Assembly: GCA_037833965.1 (NCBI GenBank)
Contig: AP031352.1
Span: 15,914,501-15,978,500 of the forward strand
Source of the DNA: Marchantia polymorpha subsp. ruderalis
Lineage: Eukaryota > Streptophyta > Marchantiopsida > Marchantiales > Marchantiaceae
Length of the DNA: 64,000 nt
Direction: 5' to 3'
Each line of letters opens with the position of its first letter. Position 1 is the first letter of the stretch. The position numbers and the translations under genes were made by a program. Shown here one piece after another: positions 37,201 to 49,223 of the stretch. The notes beneath the pieces were generated by a model. That model saw only the letters and a list, made by a program, of their open reading frames with translations, searched no databases and had not been told where the DNA came from.

Positions 37201-39370
37201 GTTACCTGGGCTATAAACTCCCCGACTTCCAGATCATGTGCAACAATAACAGCAATTACACGGGCATTGAAAACAAAGTACAGCATGCCTGGCTGATCTT
37301 TCAGAAGGTAAGTTCCAAGCTCTTTGCTAATGAAGTGTACACTGATAAGCTTTTGCATAGCTTCTTCGCCCTCCATCCTTACACCCATCAGTCTTCGAAC
37401 GGAACTACTTGCTCCATCCGTTCCCACCACATATCTGCACTTTATACACTTAGGAAAGACTGAATCCTTGTCTGAAGAAGACAACCCTGCCGTGATATAA
37501 CCAGATTCGTCTTTCAGGGCTACCAATTCCTGGCTGAAGTGAATCCCTCGCAACGATAGAGACGCATCTTCGCGCTCTAAAACTGTACCGTTCTCGTTCT
37601 TCAGATTCTGAGAAAGCTTTTCAGCACGACTCAACAGAAGAGGTAGAAGACGATGCTGGGAGAAATGCGCAATGTATGTGGGGCTCTTCTCCCTTGATAC
37701 ATCTGCTTGCAGAAAAATAGAAAATAAGAAAAGTAGATCGTTGTTCAAAGTCGCTTGACCAAAAAATTGTATTTGTGCATTGACACAAATAAACCACCTC
37801 TCCAAAGGAGTATTTGTTCGACTTGCCATTTCTTAGCTGTGGCTAACAAAACATAAAAAGGATCAGGCTGATGAACCCCATCTACCTGGGCGACATTCGC
37901 CAAAGAACTTTCTACTCACTGGAATCTTTCTTTACACGGCTGGAGGCGACTACGCAGGCAACAAGACTCGTGATATGCTCGTCTTTTGAGCAATCAAATA
38001 CGCAAGCATACCCTGGGGCTGAAGATGATCCACAGTCCCGATAACAGGACCAGCAAGGGTGTTGCAGTAGACGAACCTGCGCCAATGATCAAGTGGAGGC
38101 TGTGCCTTTTCTATTTCATCCGCCAAGCCTTCCATCTTCCTGAATATCTGCAGCCAGGAAGAAGTTGAAGAACTTCGATGTCAGGCTCTGCAAAGTTCGG
38201 TTCAATTTTCTCGTTCATGTCCGCAGATTATGTAAAGTTCCAACTTTGTCATTACTTTTCCGTTTTTCATTTTTCATCTAGCACATGTGTGCGGAGAAGC
38301 AAGTGACCGTGAACTTCTAGTGGTTTCGGCCATCACGTACAGTGGAGGCAATTTGTACGGAGTCGGTTGTGATAAACTGGATGCGATCCGCCACTTTTCT
38401 ACCATTCTACTATCCTTCAGAACATAACTCATTTAGTGACATGATTCCAAGCCACGTCTTCAGTAACCGAGCAATATGATTTCTGCACCCTTCCGTTATA
38501 TGTTTCAGTGTGTAGCTTATAAGTGGAGAAAATATCTTCACTGTTTCCACCAAGTTCTAGATTGACAATTACGACATGTTACCAATGTCTTCGACAACTG
38601 AGTTGGCTGTTAACGGGCAAAAAATATGGTCATTCGAACGACTGGAGTTGCTGGACCAAACCTCCATCGTTCGGTTGTTGATAAAGTGAGCCTGGGGATG
38701 CATTGACAACTTGGCCCTCTTCTCGACCACCAGTGAGCGGATGCCTGTCAAGGCACAAGCTTACCGTTACTACCATGAAATACTCCATCAATTGAAGTCA
38801 AGTGATGCTCCTGTGGCACCACTGACCCAGTCGGTGCATCAGAGACTACACCAAAAACCAGCACCTGCCAACTTCTTCCGTGTAAATACACAAGCTCTTT
38901 AAACCTCTCCCTAGAAACCAGCACCCAGGATTACAAAATAGTAAAATGTAGGTTGAGATTTATTTGGAGAAGGACGAGAAGTGGACTCCTAGCATTGTCT
39001 TTCTCTGCCCCAATTTATCTCTCCCATGATAAGGCCTGTCAAATCTACATTAATGTTTTGAGCACCTCTGACACTCACCATAGTTTGAGAGCAGAATTGA
39101 CAGAGAAAGTCCCACAGGACCAGCTCCGACTATAAGAACGGGGACCTCTGTCTGAGTGGGCTTCGGCTCCGAGAGAGAGCCGGAATCCGCACTGCCGAGG
39201 TTGGTCGGAGAAGAACGAGTGCTGAACACGTGAAGCTGCTTTTGGGCAGGAAGATATCGGTGAGATTTGGAGTGATTATTCCACAATTTGGTCATACAAC
39301 GGGCACGGGCACGAGCACTAACGATAATACATAAGAATGTCATGGCTGTCGGGTTAACAGCAACACCCAC
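34269..39370 (-). CDS. EMB2421: FAD-dependent monooxygenase, EMB2421-like, 11 exons
   Basis: Flavoprotein of the PHBH/phenol-hydroxylase fold that should use NAD(P)H and O2 to hydroxylate an unknown substrate. Exons in transcript order: 39370-39079, 38744-38662, 38147-38012, 37702-37206, 37016-36969, 36640-36466, 36290-36178, 35797-35706, 35469-35248, 35088-34923, 34658-34269. All phases agree, giving 737 residues. The N-terminus before VPVLIVGAG is basic, Ser-rich and lacks acidic residues for about 60 positions, suggesting organelle import. Motifs are GAGPVG (82-87, dinucleotide binding), GTDGASSSVR (about 265, DG motif) and GDSAHRFPPAGGFG (about 397-410, FAD ribityl binding). The last about 130 residues form a thioredoxin-like region without a CxxC pair. 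Similarity throughout is to the plant protein I recall as Arabidopsis EMB2421 (At1g24340), needed for embryo development. The substrate is unknown. Everything looks intact. Later start Mets (residues 10, 26) are possible. Confidence 0.93.
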
Positions 39371-40360
39371 TCCCAGAGTTCAAGGTCAGACGAACAAGTG
39401 AGGCATCAAGCTCCCGCCCTCTCTACCGTTCCGTCCACCTGTTTCTCCTCACTCCAATCACTTCGCTCGGAATCCATTCTCAATCCTAGAACTTTCCCTT
39501 CCAGCGCCCCACGGCCCGTTTCACGATTACCCATATGCGTTCCTGTTGCACGTTTCCATCGACTGTCATGGACGCACGACTGTACGATCCCGAAGGTTGT
39601 GACAAACATCACCAGCATAACCCATATCCTGCTCAGCTCTACAACGCACCCCGTCCTCGGACCAGATCGAAGAAGAAACTCCAGCTCGACGAGAGATGAA
39701 AATCACTCTTCTCCGGACCTGACGAATTTCCCGGAAAACAAACAATTTTTAATTTCATATCTTCAAAATTGCCGCGAAGAACATCTCTCGATCCACACGT
39801 CAAAATTGAAGGATCCGACGGCTCCTTCCACAAGCCGTACACATGTAGCTCCGAGGCTGTCGAGGCTCCGAGAAACCTGGACATAGAACAAATGCGGGAG
39901 CTCGATCCTCGACGCTCTCTGCAGAGCTGCAGAGATTAGGGATGATTGGGGCCATCTGCGACGAAGGAGGGCCTGGCGCCAAGAGCGCACCGTCGGGAAT
40001 CGAGAGGCGCATGAGACATGTGACTTCATGACTTCATGGCTCATGGCACTCGAGTCAAGCCTCATCATCATGGCCATCGCCATCACAGCGATCATTCCTG
40101 CATCCGTCCAAGCGCTCCGCGCCATGATCTTCACGCACAGCGCCGTGCGTGCACAAGCGCGGCGGGCGACGGTGGCCGTCGCTGTTCTCCGACGGGAAGG
40201 GAAGGGCACAGGGACGGTGGCAAGCGCGTGACAGAGAAAAAGTCGGCCAATAATAAAGAATCATGGCCGCGAGTCTCAGCCGGACTCTCACGTTCGGACC
40301 TCGTCTTCTAACCTGCTCACGGCCAACGTTGCAGCAGCATCGCACGAACCGGGGGCGACC

Positions 40361-40383
40361 TCCGTCCGTCCGTCCCTCCCTCC
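40361..40383. repeat. GTCC/CTCC tetranucleotide repeat
   Basis: Three GTCC-type units pass into CTCC units. It is a short simple repeat in the GC-rich promoter-side DNA, with no evident function. Confidence 0.8.
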
Positions 40384-40713
40384 AGGTTCAGACCGTTGGG
40401 CGCTATCACGTGTCGCGAATCGCGAAGCTCGGATGCGGCCTGCGCACAAATCGAACTACCGCCCGCTCGAAGCCTCGTCCACGGCACACTTGTCACGTCC
40501 GTCCGGAGCCCGGACCCGAGGTCCACGTTCTCGTCGCAGTGCGGACGCGCTTGCCTTCTTCTACCACCGCGCCATCTTTCACGACACAGTCTTCAATCAT
40601 GCGACTACCTCCACCGTCTTCACCGCTCTCTACAAAAAGAATTTCGAGCAGGAAAAGCAAATGTCGCGCCAAAAAGAAACCAGAGTAGCGAAAGGTTTCG
40701 CGCCAAGAATCAC

Positions 40714-40717
40714 AAAA
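40714..40717 (-). terminator. RNA polymerase III T-run terminator
   Basis: Four A residues on the plus strand give TTTT on the tRNA strand, 12 bases after the end of the tRNA-Arg gene, which is a standard RNA polymerase III stop. Confidence 0.7.
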
Positions 40718-40728
40718 CCGACGTAGAT

Positions 40729-40801
40729 CGCGCCAGACAGGGGTCGAACCTGTGACTTTCTGCTTAGGAAACAGACGCTCTATCCACTGAGCTACAGGCG
40801 C
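40729..40801 (-). tRNA. tRNA-Arg (anticodon CCU)
   Basis: A 73-base cloverleaf reads AGG codons. On the minus strand it starts GCGCCTG, has a D arm GCTC..GAGC, an anticodon arm TCTGT-TTCCTAA-GCAGA with anticodon CCT, a T arm ACAGG-TTCGACC-CCTGT and the closing strand CTGGCGC plus discriminator G. The acceptor stem has one U-U mismatch (position 6:67), as in the plant tRNA-Arg(CCU) I recall. No intron and no encoded CCA. Internal A and B boxes are intact, so it should be transcribed by RNA polymerase III. Confidence 0.96.
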
Positions 40802-43800
40802 TTCACACGAGTCATCTATTTATTTTTGTATAATCTACAAAAGTTCTCTCGGCCAAAACCAATGTGTACGAAAGGGATTAGTGCCTAGCAAATGTTGACC
40901 ATCCGTGTTCAAGATGTTGACATGTGATGTGTTATGAAATAAAAAGTACACAGAATTGGATACTTATCACTTTCTAAAATGAAATGAAAAATTTTCTTCA
41001 CATATAAAAAGAAACACCCATATCTCTCGAAAGTAAACTCAACTTCAAACATTTTTGAAGAAAACAACAGAGTTTTGTACTAAAGTCCGTAGGTTAAGTA
41101 TTTTGTTTTGATGATAATACAGAACATACGGGAAAGTTCCTTACATAGAGAGGCCTGCTTATGCATCTTGATGCAATTAAGTTTTGAAATGTTGCTCTAA
41201 GAATTGAACAGTTCCCTTCTTGTTCCCTCACATATTGTCAGTGGGTCAAATGTACTTTCGTTAAAACAGTTTCATTAATCCTCATTATGACATGATAATC
41301 CAGTAACATGGAAGATTTGACTGGAAGCTGCATCATGAGAAGATTTGAAACAGAAGTTTCGACAAACCACATCACCTCACCCAACCTTACAATTCCGAAG
41401 AATTAGTAGAAGGCGTATGAGATTGATTTGTCGCCTGATGTACTCTTCCTTCCTCTTTGCACCTTAAAGCTATTAGAGTTGTGAAAGAGAAACAGTCGGG
41501 GTTTCTCTTTGTCCAGGGATTAAGGCATACGTTTTGCCTTCGTGGAACCAGAACAATGTGAGTCAACCCTGTGTGTCTAGTAATCAACAGATAATCAAAT
41601 CAGGAGGAGGAACAGGACTGATTTCCAGCTCTGCTGACCCCGGATCTTCGCAGCGAGGAAATATGTCACATCTTTGTATGCACATGACTGGAGTCGATGC
41701 AAGTGGTAGCTTCTGTCTCACATCAACGACAATGTGAACACAATGTCAACCCAGATCCGAAGCAATGTTGAACCAACGACGCAAATGCGGAGAATAATCG
41801 GATGATGTGACTTTGTGTATGTTAACATCTCTGGGTGAGTGATTCAATGTCGCCTGGACCTCTTTTATTACCCATTGGATGTGACTTTGCCGACTATGCA
41901 TGTAACTCACAACTAAAGTTCTTTTGACTACCAACGCATTACTGTCTCCTTACATATTTATTTGTCGTCTTATATATATAGCATGTAAATCGAAGAACGA
42001 GACGTAGAACAAAAAAAAATGCACTGCGTGTACAAAATATTCATGTGATACAAAATACTCTTTAGACTCAAGTAGATTTAGGGTAATCTTGAAAATCAAA
42101 CTATATATAAAACTTTGTTCTTAAAAACAAAGGGTCTACCATTCAACAAGCAAATGTTTTTGAACATTTTCAATGTTTTCACTCACCTCGCTTCCTTTAT
42201 TCTATCTATCATTCCAGTCACTCTCTGCTTTAATCATTGTTATCTGAAAAAAATCCAACGACACAAAAGCTCTTCCTTAGTTCAGCTTTACCTTTTTTAA
42301 CCCCTACAGTTAACATTAGATCGATGGAGTCGCTTACTCTCAAACACAATCAAACTACTTGCTTCATCCATGCACTCGAAAACATCTTCAAAAATAAAGA
42401 AAACTAAATCTAAATGGCTTAGATCATCATCGCGATTAGTCTGATAAAGGAGCTTCTACATTAGCAAATGTTTATCATGGATATCTTGTTTGGTTCTTGT
42501 ATAAGGCTTCCATAAACTTTACATTGGCTTCTTGCATTCTCATCCCTCAAGCAAAGCGTCAAACATTGTTTGAACCTCATATATCGTTTGGTGATAAAAA
42601 AATCTTTACTGGGTCTCGCATCATCCATATCTCGTTTTTGATCAATTCTTGTTTTGTTTTTCCTTGTAAAAGGTTAGTCTCTTCCCATCCGTTTATTGTT
42701 CTTGTTTCTTGGATCCAATTGCATCGGCTTTTCTTTGCAAGTGTAGCCGGTGGGTTGATAGGCTAATTTCCAAACGAAACAAGGTACGCATGCAGAATAA
42801 TGAGATGAAAGTTTAAGAAAGCAATAGCCATACAAAAGTCTACAGGAAAAGCCAGAGTAACCAGCTTGAGGGCCACAAAGAAATGAAGAGAGCTAGATGC
42901 TTTCATCTACGTGAAATCTTGAATTATTATAACATTCCACATCCTATAAAAGAAGAGGACGCTTGAACCACCTTTATCTCCTTACCTCATCGATGGCAGC
43001 CGAGAAAACCTGGCCTACCAATCGATCACGATGAGCATGTATAAAAAAGAGCTACGCAAGGATGACACATTTTGATGTGTCATGAATGAATATTCAAGAA
43101 CCCAAGGAGGCAAGATGTGATCGAGCTTTTTACCACATCTCAAGGAATGATAGTAAGCATTCAGAAGAGCTGTGGTAGCCAAACGGACGGAAGTACATTG
43201 CGAGGAAACCGCGGTGTGATTATATGCTACTTCATCAGGTTCCGGAAGGATCCAGAGCTGGTTTGCAAAAGTGGTCAGACATGGCGCCGACCTGGCAACC
43301 TCTTGGGAAGGTGGCAAGGATAGTTCAAACTGACGGCGGCGAAGCGAACACGTGGTGTATACCAAAAGCGGTCAGTAGGTGTGATTGGAAAGGTGGATTG
43401 CGTTACGAAGAATTTGGTTGGTCAGATGTTGTTGGGAATAGATCTCCCTTCTCACAAAAGACAGTGCCGTCTTTAAGTAAAAACAACAGTCCGTACCCAC
43501 TCTGAGGAAATTTTACGTCGACTCGTATCCGTGACAATGAATATCACATCAGAGGCACTATGGTTCCCGCCCATTCCGAGTACAATGTGTACGTATGTAG
43601 ACAATAACACTCATCAATGCTGCGCTAGGTACTTTCCAAGATTAGGTCTGCAGTTTTAACAGATACCATAAACGATGCTTCTCACGAGGTAGACAACGGC
43701 CCCGTGACTACAAGCGGGTAACGTGTGTAAGTTTAGGATATGTCCCGATGCCCTTTCGCTTCTGTCCACTTGAAGATAAGATTCTCCAGTCATGAACAGA

Positions 43801-44599
43801 TTTTGCGAGAAAGTGCACGTTCCACAATTTACTGAACGAAGAGCTCCATACAAACAATGGCATTGCCGAATGGGAACCTCAGATCACAGTCTCCGTGAAA
43901 GCTGGGACATTCAACTCAGTTCAAACTATCACAGGGTGAAGAAGAACGCAAATAAACTCGCAAAAATGGTCATATCATTCAACGGAAAAGTGAGCGGCAT
44001 CGGCAGGACAAGGATCGAGAGTAAGCTGTCATTTTGGATTTTGAAGTCTAATTTTACAAAGCCGATCATTCCATGAAAATTTCGACACTCATTTCCCGTC
44101 ACTTTAGTGGGAAGTCTACTCGTACAGTACACCATATTGACATGGTAAGCCGATTCCGCGTTCAGCGGGTGGGCACTATTCTATCATTAACTCTCCTAAC
44201 TATGCTCTTCGCTACTGGGAACATTATCTCGTCGGAAGAATCCGAGTTCTTCTATTCATCATTCAACCCAAACTAACAAATAGGCTTTGACAAGTCATAG
44301 AACCGAGTCCAACTGCTTACACTACCCGCGCAAAAAACGCAGAGCAGGAACTTCCAGACTTCGGTGGCCCGTATCTCGGTAATTAGAATGTAGAGACACT
44401 TTGACCACTACTACCTGATAATCCTTCCCACACGGCAAAATCTGTGGCTATGGAGAAAGGACAAGGACAGAGATGTCTAGAGTCCTACACCTGATCTACT
44501 CATTGGGTTTTAACAAAAGAGTTCCAGAAAACTGATTGCTCCATTCCAAATTGCAGACTGCTGGGTGGCAAAGTATAAGAAATTATGATACAACGTTGA
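40802..44599. other. Intergenic DNA, no supported gene
   Basis: Moderately AT-rich. Open frames of up to about 116 codons (43015-43365 minus, 43792-44076 plus) overlap and are not recognised. A run of about 60 stop-free codons on the minus strand near 42780-42600 is also unrecognised. The end nearest 44599 should include the 3' untranslated region of the minus-strand GTE gene. Confidence 0.45.
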
Positions 44600-47500
44600 C
44601 TAATCAATTTCGCCTTCCTCCACGTCCACACCATTTTCCGTCTCTTTCTTCTCATCGTCTTCTTGTCTGTCTCCTTCACTGTGCTTTTCGTAGTCTTCAT
44701 CCTCATCGTCATCATCTTGCTTTATAAAGAGCCCTAGCTGATGTAAAGGATTACCTCCTTGCAGGGCAAATATTGGCATTCCGTCGGGACTTTCAGAATT
44801 TGGACTACCATCGTCGCCGGAACTTTCTCTGGCTTGGCTTCGAAGCATTTCCAAATCCTTTAAAATTTCACTGTTCTCATCTATCTCCACCGTCTTCTCC
44901 ATCTGTCAAACCGACCATTCCAGACGGTTATACATATACATGCGGCTAACGACATCAGCGAATAGCTACTGAACTTCATAGAAAAGGCCTGAATAACCTC
45001 AAAAACTGCCTCCGAACTTACTTGCTGAAGTTCAATTCTTGCGGCCTCCCGTTCAGCTTCTCGTTTTCGCCTGGCTTCAGCGGCGGCCTCTGCTTCAGCC
45101 TTCCTCCGAGTGACTTCAGCAGCTTTCGCTTCGGCATAGAGACGAGCTTTCTCTGTGTATCATAACTACCGCGATTTAAGTAAATCGCCAAGCTATGGGG
45201 ACACCTACGACGATGGTTCCCGGGATGCATACCCAGGAAAACACCACTCTCACACTATCCATGTGTAAATCTTGGGACTTCACCACAATCTATCAGGTTT
45301 ATAACATTTGGTGCGAATGGCTACTTCAAAGCTGAACAAAGAGTCTTGATTTCACAAGCCTTCGGTCATGAACTGCCGGCACTACCCCAAACGGGATAGT
45401 GCCGGCAGCAGACACCAAAATGACTTCAGTCTAGTGATCAAAGGCAAAGTATTCGAATCCAATTCAATAGTTATCATACAACGTTGAGACTGGATGCCAA
45501 AGAGACTGACCTTCTTTTTGCCGTTTTTCAAGAACTTCGCGATCCCTCTTCAATTTCTCAGGATCAACCTTTTCATTCTGGAAAACACAAATAACCACAT
45601 CATTGATAATGGTGCCTCCAATTACACATATCCTGAAAGCTTCACTTCGTCAAAGAAGTAGTTTGAACGTTTTAACCACTATCAAACATTCCTCAAAACA
45701 CCTGCCCGCTAATCCAGAGGCGAATTTTCCGGCCCACCTTGTTAAGAGGCAAGGTCTTCTCCTGAGCCTTAAGGATGGTATCAGCAAACCTCCCCCTTAA
45801 CAGAGCAGCCCGGAGGAGCTTTTCTGGGGACACCTGCCTCTCAGGTAGACCTTCCTCCCCTGTCAAAGGAAAAGATAGTTCAGGACGAGAACACCCAGAC
45901 CCCAACTGGAATACAGAAGAGAAACGCTGATTTGGATGAAAAAAATAACCTAATCTGATAGAACGACCTACTTGGCTCATCTTGCCGACCGGAAGTGGAC
46001 ATTTTGCCAGCCAAGGGCTCCTCATTGGGCTCGGCTACGTCATCAACTGCATCCTCTGAGGGAAAGCAAGAAGCGTGTCAATGTCCTGCTCAGGGGAGAC
46101 AAAGCAGAGCAGAAGACAAAGCGAGAGAGTAAACAACAGCACGGCACAGCGGGTAGCATATAATTGAAAAATGAAGAGAAAACGTCAAAATTAGTTTCTA
46201 ATAATTCGGAACACATACGCACTAAATTCAAATTCAATCACAACTCTAGCATCCTTGAAAAAGTAATAAATCTAAAGCAAACTTGACAAAATAGCGGAAA
46301 TTGAATTAGAGATAGCAGGACATAAGATTACAGACTGTGCATCTAATTAGTGCGCACTTTTTGAAACCTCCGCCTCAGCAGCGGGACTCGCTTTCGAGTT
46401 CACTTCAACATTCTGAGGTTCATCAGCGTCTGAGTCACTCCCCGAAGAGCTCCCTGAATCAGAGTCTGTGAAAAAACATCCCAGTAAGACCGGAGAAAAG
46501 GTAACGAAAAATCAAACTAATTAATAAGCAAAGAGTAAGGGTAAATTACTATCTCCAGAAAAGTAAACTCAATGAAATGGTAAATGGTAAGTGATAATAG
46601 ACCATGCCCGGGGGACCCAAATGGTCAAAAGGCTGAAAAACACAATACAAGCGAAAACCACAAACAAGTGAAAAGACCCCAAAGGTCAATCCCCAGCTAA
46701 TGCCAAGAGCACTAGAACGGTCACTAATAATGTCCCTAGTATAACAACCTAAATCAAAAAAGGAACTAACTGTAATAAAGGATAGAAATTCTCCATATCT
46801 ATATTATGAGCAAGCCTAATGTCTTCGTACCTACAAGTGACGAATACATGCTCTTCAAAATTGGAATAAGTACTGATCAAAGGTGGAGAATTTACCGCTG
46901 GAAGAGGACCCAGAGTCGCTGCTCGAGCTACTGGAACTGCTAGATGCTCCACCCGCATCCTTTTCAATGACTACGGGCGCGCACTGCGTGGGGGCTAGGT
47001 CATCGTCTATGTCAACATCTTCTTCTTCAGCATCCGCACCTGAACAGCACTCATAACCGTGAGCACGCCAGGGGAAGGTCGGATGAACGCTTGCAATGTC
47101 GGATGCTTAGATTAAAACTGCCAAGGCTTACCTTTCCGCGGTTTTTTTGGAGTCTCGCCAGTCCCGTTATCTTGCGCCTGCGTTCCATCGGAAATACACG
47201 AGAAGTTAGGTGTCTGGTTGGACGACACCAATGCGGTACAAAAACGCGCGATCGTAGGTTCGAACAAGAAGCGGGGCTCAGACTAAATCCAACAAAAAAA
47301 TTTGATGAAATATCCGGGTGTCTTTTCAGTATTTTTCAAACAGCACTGGCCATCGGGGTGGCGGCGTGATAGACCCGGGGAGGCCTCTAATGATAGACAC
47401 ACAGCTACCAGATAGGGTCATGACGGGTCGAACTGAAGGATACTGTGAGTTCAAACAGAGATCGTACGAGCAGTGCGAAGTTGCGAAGCATAGGTTCCTC

Positions 47501-49223
47501 CTCTACTGTGCTTCTTGAAAAGTCTTCGTCAAAACACTTCTTACTGACTACGCATAAACAACACACTGACCTAACCATAAAGCTCTTAGTTCTAAGAACA
47601 GCCGGATGAGATGCAAAGCATACGTGAAACAGGCTCCACCTCACATCCTCTGCCAATGAAATACAGCAAGGACCAGAGGAGTACCTGGGAGCCATCTTGC
47701 TCAGGCCGTGGAGGAGGCTCCTTCGGGGTTACCTTCTTCTTGACTTTTCCCCTGCTCTTAGCACAGTTCGTGACAAAACGGTCTAACTCCCACAACGTAT
47801 CATTGTCGAAAGAATCTATGTCCACCTCTATTTCATCCTCGTTTTGACTAACATTAGGATTCCTCTTCTTAATGATCTGAACGATACGCTCGAGTTTGTC
47901 CGGAGGTAGATTCTCCAACGCAATGCTGAGCTTCCGTTTCTCTTCAAAAGTCATAGGACGCTTCTCTAAATCGTCCGGCCTTGGCTTCGGCTGCGCAGGA
48001 GGCCGTCCGCTGCTGGGCCTAGTTGTTTTCGACAGCGACTGTATTTTATCTTCTATATTTCTAAGATGCTGTTTCAGATCGTTATACTGCTCACTTTGAC
48101 CATGGCCTTCGGCAGCTAAGGCTTCTTCCTCGGCCTTCACCTTGAGTTTGTCCTCATCTACCTTATCCTCTATGTTTTTCCATCGATCTTCAAACAAATC
48201 TCTAAGAACCTCCGCCATAACATACACATCGTGACCTATAGGGTTGTACGTCATAGCGTTTCGAAAAGTCAGCCGTACGTCTTCAGCAAACTCCCCGGGG
48301 ACGTGGTACTGACCTCCGTCAAGTTTCGATTTGATGGTCCCAAGATCCATCGGTTTCTTTATGACCTTGTGGTAATCATGCAGGCCGAGCTTCACAGCAT
48401 CCACTGGTTCGTTGAACACCCAGGCATGCTTGTGAGATATGAGCTTTTTCAACAGAGTACCACAAAGCTTCATGATATCCGACATGCGCTTGCTGCGAGC
48501 GGACTCCACTTTGGCGCGCTTTGCGTCCCTCGCATCTGATGCCTTTCCTTGAGCCCCACGTTTGGCCCCAACTCCAGACTTCGACTTCAGCTTCTCCGCT
48601 GGAGGCATCTTGTCCTTCCCAGAGACAAACTCGGAGTTGAGATAGAGTTGATTAGCCTTGGGAGTGCGCTTCTCCTTGCCGGCGACACCAGGGGTTCCCT
48701 GAAGCCTATCGCCCGAAACAATGACACTGGGCTGCCGCGCCAGCCTGGCTTCCCTTTGGGACATGGCTCGAGGAGTTTCGACCGGGGCGGGGGGTTCGGA
48801 AGTAACTTCTTTGCCCGCAGAACCTCCATTGTCAGTCCGAGACAGGTGAGCATCACTATGAGTGGCTCGAACGCCACGATCTAGTCCCTTCATCAGCTGT
48901 TCCTGCCTCGCGGCAATCTTTATGGACAAACCCTCAACCTGTTCCAGCTGCATCTTAAGCCTCTTCCTAAGCTCTTTCTTCTCCTCCCGGGATTTAGCCA
49001 CCACAGGCTCCCACCGAAACCCATCCGGACCCAAGGCACCAGATGTCTCCTTGACTCCATCGGCGTTCAGGCTCATGGACTTCCTCTTGAGACCCACCGA
49101 AGTGGCGGATTGCACCCATGGTCCATCCATCAAGGGAGGAGGATGGAAAGGGTGACAATCCACTGACACGGCGGCCCCAGGAGTGAAAAAAAGAGGAGCT
49201 ATGGTGACCACACTTGAAGACAC
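44600..49223 (-). CDS. GTE8: GTE-type bromodomain/NET transcription factor, nine exons
   Basis: Nuclear BET-family protein that reads acetylated histone tails and tunes transcription. Exons in transcript order: 49223-47685, 47177-47132, 47039-46896, 46465-46358, 46055-45972, 45859-45738, 45577-45511, 45152-45022, 44902-44600. Phases agree, giving 847 residues. The order is a basic helical motif ([17 protein letters not shown], about 83-100), one bromodomain (about 250-350, with PMDL at 291-294 and the acetyl-lysine Asn in MTYNP at 327) and an NET domain (about 423-495, rich in E/D after KRNPNV). A Ser/Asp-rich linker, a charged Arg/Glu/Ala coiled coil (about 704-746) and an acidic tail follow. 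The coiled coil plus [11 protein letters not shown] and LEMLR motifs mark the GTE8/9/10/11 clade; which member is not resolved. The first exon carries the bromodomain and NET together. The exon 4 donor (AAAA|GTGCGC) is weak and chosen by phase, since reading on meets a stop. A perfect-looking hairpin lies in intron 7. Confidence 0.93.
45373..45408. repeat. 16-bp hairpin in GTE intron 7
   Basis: CTGCCGGCACTACCCC pairs with the segment at 45393-45408 at 15 of 16 positions, with a four-base AAAC loop. It lies in the intron between 45153 and 45510 and is much more GC-rich than the surrounding intron. Function unknown; a small foldback element is one possibility. Confidence 0.85.

Larger units (their letters stand above)
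39371..40728. promoter_or_regulatory. Promoter side of the EMB2421-like gene
   Basis: GC-rich DNA between the monooxygenase start and the tRNA gene. Open frames on both strands (39398-39886 plus, 39763-40209 minus, 40263-40688 plus) overlap one another and show no family features. A GTCC-type simple repeat lies at 40361-40383. Most likely promoter and leader. Confidence 0.4.

Noticed and set aside
42600-42780. About 60 stop-free codons on the minus strand as an exon
   Set aside because: No recognisable protein, no convincing partner exons, and stops in all frames on either side.
47592-47684. Extension of the first GTE exon to the end of the open frame at 47592
   Set aside because: A good donor (CAG|GTACTC) lies at 47685 and the next in-phase exons carry the expected family motifs.
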